64,000 nucleotides of DNA from Crambe crambe (lineage: Eukaryota > Porifera > Demospongiae > Poecilosclerida > Crambeidae), in contig OZ004586.1 of assembly GCA_963924555.1 (NCBI GenBank), positions 1,178,001 to 1,242,000 of the forward strand. The letters are read 5' to 3'. This document shows, in pieces, positions 56,481-64,000 of the stretch (position 1 is its first letter; the number at the start of each line of letters is the position of its first letter). Position numbers and translations under genes: made by a program. The notes under the pieces are model-generated. The model ran no database searches. It saw nothing but the letters and a program-made list of their open reading frames with translations, and had not been told where the DNA came from.

Positions 56481-56964
56481 TAATTACGAGTGTATGTATG
56501 TAGGCTGATTATTTATATCCCTACCACACCTCCTGGTAACGTGAAACCGCTCGTTTTGGACTAGATGAGAGTGTCCTATCATTAGTATATATGTAGCAAT
56601 GAAACAAAATTGGAGCCTGTGTTCCTGCTGATCAAGAAATTTTCATGGGGTTAAATTTTGAATCCTTATACGTGTATTAATTACCACTGAAATCCACCAA
56701 AATTACACTACACAATGTAGGGAATATGGCTTCCATAACGCTACCTGTGGTGGACAATGCCCAGGACAGATGGTACCTTTTGTAGTTACTTATATGTGCG
56801 TAGTGGAAGTCATTTATGGAGGACCGAGATTTTGGCATTATAATAATGCATCATACAAATTTGTTTTGACTGTGAATTCATTGGTGGCATGACAATATTG
56901 TGGGACACGCCCCCTTTTTAAAATAGAGTTATGCAGGTAGTGCCTAGACAGGATATTCATGGGC

Positions 56965-56995
<31 letters not shown>

Positions 56996-57895
56996 CCCCA
57001 AACAAAATGAAAACCTCCAGAGACTAACCTTGTATTCAACAATGGTAAATTGCTCCCAGGCAGAAAGATATCAGGTGCCACTTATTTATACTAAGGGAGA
57101 TCCCTGTTATTGGAATCAGTGGGTGGAATGTCTAATTGTCTGCCTCTAATTAGTATTCCAATACCCGTGGGTTGATCTCTTCCTTTAATTAAACCTCAAG
57201 ACTAGTCTTTTATGCAGTTTTTTTTCCCCCTCTGAAGCTTTTTTAAAAACAAGGGATCCTTCCTATGAGGGTGGAGGTTTGCCCCCCCCCCCTTAATCAG
57301 TGCCTTGTAATTGATTTCTTGAACTGCTTTCAATCTCAAACTGGAATACAATACTTCCCCTCTATGATTAGCTGTGTCTCCATGGAGATGTATCCTAATG
57401 GCCTTATATATACAAAATGGTAGTGTTTTCTCTCTTTCTCTCTTCTTTATCTTTCTCGGCTAATTGGCTTGAGCATGCTCCACAACAAAGATAAGGAGGG
57501 CTGGTTGCCAAGTGGTGGGTTGACTGTCAAAGCTCGGGCTAAGTAAGAGATGTAACATGACAAACGACTGTACGTGACCTTGACGTCGATAATATGATTG
57601 GTTGCATATGACTGTGGTGAATCTAGTGGGCTAGAGGGACAGAATTTTGCACTCGGATTAATCAATAACGGGGAGTATATCCCTATGATTAAGTGCATAA
57701 TCCATGGAGTTCTCTTGGTATAGTAATTATCGTAAAAGCTAACACTATATCTTTGTGTAGAATTCTCTGGTGCTATATTAAGCTATTGGGAGGGAAACCC
57801 TCATCATTAACTAGTGCTGATTGTGCATATTTTATAATGGACTATCTGTGTGTTGCACATAAGTGGTGTTCTAGCTGGCACTGATCAATAGACTT

Positions 57896-58011
57896 CTCCA
57901 TCTATGGTGATACCATAATAGTGGTGGTACTTATCAGCCATTATGTGGTTTAAGATATCACCAAGATAATAGCTGAAAGCACCACTATTAAACCATCACT
58001 TATAGATGGAG
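57896..58011. mobile_element. 116-bp MITE with long inverted arms
   Basis: Starts CTCCATCTATGGTGATACCA and ends with the diverged inverse (ACCATCACTTATAGATGGAG). The arms match over most of their length around AATAGTGGTG. No coding content. Confidence 0.65.
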
Positions 58012-58431
58012 AGGTATAATTATTGTGATACTGCAAAACAATTAAGAGTTAATCTTTATCAATTATTGACATGATCTTTATCAATAATATTATTTGATAA
58101 CTTAGCAGCATTAAAATACTTATGATAATATAATATACTCTAGCAATAATTAGTAGGGGATCCCCACATAATAGAATCCTTAGGTACCAGTTGACCTGTT
58201 ATTGTATACATGAAGAAAAGAAAACAGTTTTTTAAAAAGTATTTGAGAACACTTAACATTGTACTGAGCTACTCTCTTCCATTAGCATGTAAACAATGTA
58301 TCATATGATAAACAAACAGGAAAAAAATAACAGCAGCAGCAGAATAAACAACTTTGACATGAGTAACTAGTTCCAGTGTTCTAACTAATGCTATGCACAC
58401 TTCTTGTTTAGTTCAAGTTCTGCAGTGGCTA

Positions 58432-59415
58432 TCACTGCACGTAGAGTGAGAGTATTTCTATCAGAACATCTTCACCACTCCCAGATCTTGATTCATCAGC
58501 ACAGACTCGCACTTCAATATCACTGGTGACATTCTGGAGGAGATCTTTATGGAACCACGGCTTCCTTTCCCCTTCACAGCAGGTGGAGTACCTCCCACAT
58601 CCTTTTCCATCCCACAGAGGGTCTTCCACATAGTAATGATTACGAGTACTAGTGCGACTGCCAGTCTCACAGAAGAAATCACTGCCAATAAACTCAGGGA
58701 TCAAGCCAGTGAAGGCAACATGTGATATAGAGTTGGTACATGGACAAGCATCTCGATTATTCCCTGGTACTTCGTTTTGTGCAGCAGCAAATGTCCAGAT
58801 GTGTTGCCTGGGAGAACTGCTGTGGGTAATGCTAACACCATCAACATACAAATCATCAATAGTGCGGCCTTGATTAGCATAGTATGGATGGAAAGCATTA
58901 ATATGGTAATACTGGATGCCTATTACTTGACCACACACTTTTGAGAATGGTATGGCATGGGTAGAGAACTTTACAGATGAGCATCCACTACTCACTGTCT
59001 TTCGACACAGACTCTTAGGAGAAGTGACCTTTTGAAGTCCAGATGGACAACTTGCACTTCTCTTGGTCATGTTGACATTGGCCACTCTCATCCACACTCC
59101 CTCCCCACAGGGTGCATCTCCCATGTGACAGTACACACGGACAGGACCCGTGCCCTCCTGGATCCAGTAGTAACCAGACTCTGCCTCTGGCCTGAGGTCA
59201 GCTATCTGTTGGCACGAGGCTGCACTATAGACTGGGATGTCCCCTAGGTGTTGGGTGGAGGCCTCGTTGACGATGGTCTTGATGTTCTGCAGCAGTGCCT
59301 TGTTGCTGCACACTTTAGAAGAAAGGGCAGTGGAGTTATCAGGGAGGGGGGACGCATCCACCATAATCAAGTCAGACATAAGGACAGTGATGAGAACTTT
59401 TATAGCTGATTCCAT
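58432..59415 (-). CDS. Secreted fibrinogen-like protein, array member 1
   Basis: Single uninterrupted exon, 327 aa, start chosen at MESAIKVLITVLMSD because it opens a signal peptide ending near MVDASPLPDN. Residues 95-130 resemble the start of a fibrinogen C-terminal-type domain (SGYYWIQ, VRVYCHM, GVWMRVANVNMT). The second half is Cys-rich with VCGQVIGIQYY, YVDGVSITHSSSPRQHIW, FIGSDFFCETGS, YYVEDPLWDGKGCG, STCCE, SDIEVRVCAD and ILSLYVQ. This second half is characteristic of a widespread but functionally uncharacterised family of secreted proteins in sponges and cnidarians; a lectin-like role is only inferred. It carries an extra SGSG before EDVLIEILSLYVQ. Confidence 0.9.
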   Translation of the reverse strand: MESAIKVLITVLMSDLIMVDASPLPDNSTALSSKVCSNKALLQNIKTIVNEASTQHLGDIPVYSAASCQQIADLRPEAESGYYWIQEGTGPVRVYCHMGDAPCGEGVWMRVANVNMTKRSASCPSGLQKVTSPKSLCRKTVSSGCSSVKFSTHAIPFSKVCGQVIGIQYYHINAFHPYYANQGRTIDDLYVDGVSITHSSSPRQHIWTFAAAQNEVPGNNRDACPCTNSISHVAFTGLIPEFIGSDFFCETGSRTSTRNHYYVEDPLWDGKGCGRYSTCCEGERKPWFHKDLLQNVTSDIEVRVCADESRSGSGEDVLIEILSLYVQ

Positions 59416-60135
59416 ATTCAGGAGAAGATAAAACTATTTCCCCGAGTTTCAAACTACTTGATTTTTGTGAAGAAGCTTTAGACATCAGTTCTTTTATAGG
59501 AATGCCGCCCCATTTAGAATTTTATGTCAAGTGCTGACATCATCACTGGCTAGCCTCTTATTGTCGAATTAAATCTTGAAAGCTTTACACAAACTTTTCA
59601 ACAGGGTTTGGATTTTTGAGTAGGGGTGCTCATGTACCCCTTTGGCATAGCTGTACCCTTTGGTCTGTGGGAGTATGCGTTAGGAAAAAGTAGGAAAAAA
59701 ACAAAATTTAATTATGTGTGGTGACTTAGCAGTAAAGCAGTTTTATAAGAATGACAGTCTAGCTTGAAGGATTTTTGTATTAAAACTATTATATTGTGGG
59801 TCGTTAAATATAAACTTCACCTTGTTACACTCTGGGAAAGGATTATTGTCACAAAATCAAAATACGTGATACTTGCTCACTCATTTGCTGTCAAGTATTG
59901 CAGGGGGTTCCCTTCAATTATGATGTATTGTCTGTGAGCCTTAGATAAAGTTTACCAAGGTTGTTCAAGAAAAAGAAAAAGAATCATAAATACACTTGAG
60001 AACATTCTGCATGGAACAACAACAACAACAACAACAACGACAGCAAAATAAGCAACTTTGACATGAGTAACTAGTTCCAGTGTTCTAACTAATGCCATGC
60101 ACACTTCTTGTTTAGTCCAAGTTCTGCAGTGACCA
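59416..60135. other. Spacer between fibrinogen-like genes 1 and 2
   Basis: Carries the promoter of member 1 and, near 60015-60135, the 3' flank of member 2, which is repeated after every member (ACTAGTTCCAGTGTTCTAAC). An (AAC)n tract lies near 60017-60038. No gene seen. Confidence 0.6.
59491..59498 (-). promoter_or_regulatory. TATA box of fibrinogen-like gene 1
   Basis: TATAAAAG on the minus strand, 76 bases upstream of the ATG. Members 2 and 3 have the same motif at similar distance. Confidence 0.7.
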
Positions 60136-61128
60136 TCACTGCACGTAGAGTGAGAGTATTTCAATCAGAACATCTTCATCGGATCTTACATCATCAGCAC
60201 AGACTCGCACTTCAATATCACTGGTGACATTCTGGAGGAGATCTTTATGGAACCATGGCTTCCTCTCCCCTTCACAGCAGGTGGAGTACCTCCCACATCC
60301 TTTGCCGTCCCACAGAGGGTCTTCCACATAGTAATGATTACGAATACTAGTGCGACTGCCAGTCTCACAGAAAAAGTCGTTTCCAATGAACTCTGGGATC
60401 AAGCCAGTGAAGGCAACAAATATTTTAGAGTTGGTACATGGACAAGCATGTATATTATGTGCAGGAATTTCATCATGTGCAGCTGCAAATGTCCAGATGT
60501 GTTGCCTGGGAGAACTGCTGTGGGTAATGCTAACACCATCCACGTACAAACCATCGATAGTGCGACCTTGGTTATTGTAGTATGTAAGAAAACCATTGGT
60601 AGTGCGGTACTGAATGCCTATCACTCGACCACACACTTTTGAGAATGGTACAGCATGGGTGGAGAACTTGACGGATGAGTATCCTCTACTCACTGTCTTT
60701 CGACACAGACTCTTAGGAGAAGTGACCTTTTCAAGTCCAGATGGACAACTTGCACTTCTCTCGGTCATGTTGACGTTGGCCACTCTCATCCACACTCCCT
60801 CCCCACAGGGTGCATCTCCCATGTGACAGTACACACGGACAGGACCTGTGCCCTCCTGGATCCAGTAGTAACCAGACTCTGCCTCTGGCCTGAGGTCAGC
60901 TATCTGTTGGCACGAGGCTGCACTATAGACTGGGATGTCCCCTAGGTGTTGGGTGGAGGCCTCGTTGACGATGGTCTTGATGTTCTGCAGCAGTGCCTTG
61001 TTGCTGCACACTTTAGAAGAAAGGGCAGTGGAGTTATCAGGGAGGGGGGATGCATCCACCATCATCACGTCGGACATAAAAGTGCCATGACATATGACAG
61101 TGATGAGAACTTTTATGGCTAATTCCAT
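60136..61128 (-). CDS. Secreted fibrinogen-like protein, array member 2
   Basis: Single exon, 330 aa from MELAIKVLITVICHG. An in-frame ATG 57 bases further upstream (61185) is less likely because it lies at the TATA box and would hide the signal peptide. It is nearly identical to member 1 in the N-terminal 100 residues, and differs in patches: RTTNGFLTYYNN after VIGIQY, HDEIPAHNIHA before CPC, and SKIFVAF in place of SISHVAF. Same Cys framework and terminal ILSLYVQ. Confidence 0.9.
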   Translation of the reverse strand: MELAIKVLITVICHGTFMSDVMMVDASPLPDNSTALSSKVCSNKALLQNIKTIVNEASTQHLGDIPVYSAASCQQIADLRPEAESGYYWIQEGTGPVRVYCHMGDAPCGEGVWMRVANVNMTERSASCPSGLEKVTSPKSLCRKTVSRGYSSVKFSTHAVPFSKVCGRVIGIQYRTTNGFLTYYNNQGRTIDGLYVDGVSITHSSSPRQHIWTFAAAHDEIPAHNIHACPCTNSKIFVAFTGLIPEFIGNDFFCETGSRTSIRNHYYVEDPLWDGKGCGRYSTCCEGERKPWFHKDLLQNVTSDIEVRVCADDVRSDEDVLIEILSLYVQ

Positions 61129-61629
61129 TTTCAGAAGAAAGTAGTTGATAAAACTATTTTCCAGAGTTCCAAACTGCTTGATCATTCTCTTTTATAAACA
61201 CACTACCCCATATAGAAATATATCAAGCAATGACATCATTACTGGCTAAAATGCTGGCCTTGGTCAACAAAATTAAACCTTGAAAGGTTTACAACATTTC
61301 AACAAGGTTCAGATTATTGAGTAGAGCTTCTCCATGTTATACTCTGATCTTTGGACTGACTTGTTTTCAACTAAGAGGCCACTGTCTAATGCTGTTAGTA
61401 GGAGATTCCCCCGCACAATTTCATAATGTAATCTGATAAGATTTTATATGTACTGAAAAAGAATAAGGCTATTAGCATGTCATCTCAATAAACAATTTGT
61501 TGTATGGAAAACAAAAGCAAAAACCACAAAAACAAACAAACAAAAAAAAACAGCAGCAAAAATAAACAACCTTGACATGAGTAACTAGTTCCAGTGTTCT
61601 AACTACACTTCTTGTTTAGTCCGTGACCA
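61129..61629. other. Spacer between fibrinogen-like genes 2 and 3
   Basis: Promoter of member 2 at the low-coordinate side and the conserved 3' flank of member 3 (about 61570-61629). No gene seen. Confidence 0.6.
61189..61196 (-). promoter_or_regulatory. TATA box of fibrinogen-like gene 2
   Basis: TATAAAAG on the minus strand, 61 bases upstream of the chosen ATG at 61128. Confidence 0.7.
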
Positions 61630-62622
61630 TCACTGCACGTAGAGTGAGAGTATTTCTATCAGAATATCTTCACCAGATCTTACATCATCAGCATAGACTC
61701 GCACTTCAATATCACTGGTGACATTCTGGAGGAGATCTTTATGGAACCACGGCTTTCTCTCCCCTTCACAGCAGGTGGAGTACCTCCCACATCCTTTGCC
61801 ATCCCACAGAGGGTCTTCCACATAGTAACGATTAGTGTGGGCAGTGCGACTGCCAGTCTCACAGAAGAAGTCATTTCCAATAAACTCTGGAATCAAGCCA
61901 GTGAAGGCGACATGTGATATAGAGTTGGTACATGGACAAGCATGTGCATTATTCCCAGGAACTTCGTCCATTGCAGCTGCAAATGTCCAGATGTGTTGCC
62001 TGGGAGAACTGCTGTGGGTAATGCTAACACCTTCCACATACGGACTGTCGATAGTGTGACCTTGGTTATTGTAGTATGGACGGAAAGCATCGGGACTGTA
62101 ATACTGGATGCCTATCACTCGACCACACACTTTTGAGAATGGTACAGCATGGGTGGAGAACTTGACGGATGACCATCCACTACTCACTGTCTTTCGACAC
62201 AGACTCTTAGGAGAAGTGACTTTCTCTAGTCCAGATGGACAACTTGCACTTCTCTCGGTCATGTTGACGTTAGCCACTCTCATCCACACTCCCTCCCCAC
62301 AGGGTGTGTCTCCCATGTGGCAGTACACACGGACAGGACCCGAGTCCTCCTGGATCCAATAGTAACCAGACTCTGCCTCTGGCCTGAGGTCAGCTATCTG
62401 TTGGCACGAGGCTGCACTATAGACTGGGATGTCCCCTAGGTGTTGGGTGGAGGCCTCGTTGACGATGGTCTTGATGTTCTGCAGCAGTGCCTTGTTGCTG
62501 CACACTTTAGAAGAAAGGGCAGTGGAGTTATCAGGGAGGGGGGACGCATCCACCATCATAGCAAACATGAGTGAGCCGAGACATGAGAAAATAATGAAAA
62601 AGATTTTCGGTGTAAGCTCCAT
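61630..62622 (-). CDS. Secreted fibrinogen-like protein, array member 3
   Basis: Single exon, 330 aa, signal peptide MELTPKIFFIIFSCLGSLMF that differs from members 1 and 2, then the shared MMVDASPLPDN start of the mature chain. Patch differences are SPDAFRPYYNN and HTIDSPYVEG after VIGIQYY, MDEVPGNNAHA before CPC and SRTAHTNRYY. One otherwise invariant Cys is Tyr here (VRVYADD where the others have VRVCAD), so one disulfide may be missing. DSGPVRVYC replaces TGPVRVYC. Confidence 0.9.
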   Translation of the reverse strand: MELTPKIFFIIFSCLGSLMFAMMVDASPLPDNSTALSSKVCSNKALLQNIKTIVNEASTQHLGDIPVYSAASCQQIADLRPEAESGYYWIQEDSGPVRVYCHMGDTPCGEGVWMRVANVNMTERSASCPSGLEKVTSPKSLCRKTVSSGWSSVKFSTHAVPFSKVCGRVIGIQYYSPDAFRPYYNNQGHTIDSPYVEGVSITHSSSPRQHIWTFAAAMDEVPGNNAHACPCTNSISHVAFTGLIPEFIGNDFFCETGSRTAHTNRYYVEDPLWDGKGCGRYSTCCEGERKPWFHKDLLQNVTSDIEVRVYADDVRSGEDILIEILSLYVQ

Positions 62623-63166
62623 CCTTAATTAAGATCTTTCTCGTTTATGATGCTCTGATTTTATGAGGCAACTTCAGCTTTTTATAAGAAGTAATATCTT
62701 AACCACAGAAAGAAGGGAGTAGTTTATTTCACTCTGATTGATGGACTGGCTACCATATGGCAACTCGTAGTTTCGATTCACCAAACCCACACCCCCTAAG
62801 GTCAAGGGGTGTGGCCCTTTTCCACATTAATGTATTCAACAATTAAGCTGGGCCCAGATAAAATATACTGCTCACTCACTTGCTGTGTAACTTCTTTGCC
62901 CTAAGCCCTAAGCCTAATTAGTAGGGGATCCCCTCCCCCTCCCCCAACACAATGGACTTGTATTATTAGTAGGGGTACCCTCTCCATCCCCCAACACACA
63001 TTATTAATGAGCCTATAAAGTATCAGTTGATCAAGGTTTTATTGTAGATGAAAAAAAGCTATTTTAATCAACAATTTATTGTATGAAATAACAGCAGCAG
63101 TAAAATAAACAACTAACTAGTTCCAGTGTTCTAACTTCTTGTTTAGTCCAAGTTCTGCAGTGGCCA
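62623..63166. other. Spacer between fibrinogen-like genes 3 and 4
   Basis: Promoter of member 3, two related GTAGGGG phrases near 62922 and 62970, and the conserved 3' flank of member 4 (about 63110-63166). No gene seen. Confidence 0.6.
62678..62686 (-). promoter_or_regulatory. TATA box of fibrinogen-like gene 3
   Basis: TATAAAAAG on the minus strand, 56 bases upstream of the ATG. Confidence 0.65.
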
Positions 63167-64000
63167 TCACTGCACGTAGAGTGAGAGTATTTCTATCAGA
63201 ATATCTTCATTGGATCTTGCTTGATCAGCACAGACTCGCACTTCAATATCACTGGTGACATTCTGGAGGAGATCTTTATGGAACCATGGCTTCCTCTCCC
63301 CTTCACAGCAGGTGGAGTACCTCCCACATCCTTTGCCGTCCCACAGAGGGTCTTCCACATAGTAACGGTTAGCATAGCTAGTGCGACTGCCAGTCTCACA
63401 GAAGAAGTCATTTCCGATAAACTCTGGGATCAAGCCAGTGAAGGCGACGTGTGACATAGAGTTGGTACATGGACAAGCATATAAATTATGTGCAGGAATT
63501 TCGTCAATTGCAGCAGCAAATGTCCAGATGTGTTGCCTGGGAGAACTGCTGTGGGTAATGCTAACACCATCCACATACAAATCATCGATAGTGCGACCTT
63601 GGTTACTATAGTATGGATGGAAAGCATCAATAGTGTAATACTGGATGCCTATCACTCGACCACACACTTTTGAGAATGGTACAGCATGGGTGGAGAACTT
63701 GACAGATGAACATCCACTACTCACTGTCTTTCGACACAGACTCTTAGGAGAAGTGACCTTTTGAAGTCCAGATGGACAACTTGCACTTCTCTCGGTCATG
63801 TTGACGTTGGCCACTCTCATCCACACTCCCTCCCCACAGGGTGCATCTCCCATGTGGCAGTACACACGGACAGGACCCGAGTCCTCCTGGATCCAATAGT
63901 AACCAGACTCTGCCTCTGGCTTGAGGTCAGCTATCTGTTGGCACGAGGCTGCACTATAGGCTGGGATGTCCCCTAGGTGTTGGGTGGAGGCCTCGTTGAC
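63167..64000 (-). CDS. Secreted fibrinogen-like protein, array member 4 (5' end outside the window)
   Basis: The open frame runs from the stop at 63167 to the window edge, so about 277 residues are present and the signal peptide is missing. At the edge it reads VNEASTQHLGDIPAYSAASC, matching residues about 48-67 of the others. Patches: TIDAFHPYYSN after VIGIQYY, IDEIPAHNLYA before CPC, SRTSYANRYY and CADQARSNED near the end. Same Cys framework. Its presence shows that the array continues beyond base 64000. Confidence 0.9.
   Translation of the reverse strand, partial: VNEASTQHLGDIPAYSAASCQQIADLKPEAESGYYWIQEDSGPVRVYCHMGDAPCGEGVWMRVANVNMTERSASCPSGLQKVTSPKSLCRKTVSSGCSSVKFSTHAVPFSKVCGRVIGIQYYTIDAFHPYYSNQGRTIDDLYVDGVSITHSSSPRQHIWTFAAAIDEIPAHNLYACPCTNSMSHVAFTGLIPEFIGNDFFCETGSRTSYANRYYVEDPLWDGKGCGRYSTCCEGERKPWFHKDLLQNVTSDIEVRVCADQARSNEDILIEILSLYVQ

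Larger units (their letters stand above)
55586..58431. other. Long stretch with few recognisable features
   Basis: Contains a CA-type repeat (about 55619-55665), a pyrimidine-rich tract (about 55790-55860), a T run (about 56969-56996), an orphan minus-strand frame (56163-56480), and a MITE (57896-58011). Some of it is probably introns of the gene starting at 55513, but no exon is convincing. Confidence 0.4.

Noticed and set aside
58461-63976. Many antisense and alternate-frame open frames in the fibrinogen-like array
   Set aside because: They repeat in every member at the same offset and mirror the coding frame; the secreted frame has the signal peptide and Cys framework.

Overview
This is a eukaryotic, AT-rich, intron-dense and very compact animal window. 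Domain content (scavenger-receptor SRCR, NIDO, calcium-binding EGF, receptor tyrosine kinase, collagen prolyl 3-hydroxylase, fibrinogen-like secreted proteins) and the many short phase-1 introns point to an early-branching metazoan, most likely a demosponge. That assignment is inference; the species cannot be named from the sequence alone. All exon structures were read by eye from splice signals and reading frame, and the exon lengths of each multi-exon gene that starts and ends in the window add up to a multiple of three.

Region 1 (1-38550, + strand): a tandem array of three closely related receptor tyrosine kinase genes. The full layout, seen in copy 3, is signal peptide, 8 SRCR domains, NIDO, Cys-rich linker, NIDO, 3 EGF-like modules, one membrane helix, a short juxtamembrane segment, tyrosine kinase and a C-terminal tail ending TQF. 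Copy 1 (28-10438) lacks only its first exons, which lie before the window. Copy 2 (15687-26100) has 4 SRCRs. Copy 3 (27259-38550) has 8 SRCRs and 34 exons. A broken duplicate of the gene's 5' end (10952-11340) and a small secreted MRH-domain gene on the minus strand (14539-11667) separate copies 1 and 2.

Region 2 (39208-42977, - strand): a related gene with two SRCRs and one NIDO but no kinase. It ends in a Thr-rich stalk and a hydrophobic tail that looks like a GPI-anchor signal.

Region 3 (43315-55585): ordinary cellular genes. An FKBP-type prolyl isomerase (minus), which carries a predicted minor-spliceosome AT-AC intron, sits head-to-head with a leprecan/prolyl 3-hydroxylase gene (plus). 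A 2.7 kb intron of the hydroxylase holds two paralogous antisense genes for small predicted GPI-anchored proteins. Next comes CD2BP2 (minus, GYF domain), head-to-head with the first exon of an unidentified gene.

Region 4 (58432-64000, - strand): four tandem, apparently intronless genes for secreted fibrinogen-like proteins with conserved TATA boxes and clustered variable patches; the fourth runs off the window.

Regions 1, 2 and 4 and the nested pair together give a dense set of duplicated cell-surface or secreted recognition-type proteins, some with a kinase and some apparently without. A role in recognition or signalling is an inference from architecture only. Introns and spacers are full of short inverted-repeat (MITE-like) elements, (CT)n tracts, a 20-bp minisatellite and one transposon-like insert carrying a decayed RecQ-helicase-like fragment. 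No retrovirus-like or LTR element was recognised.
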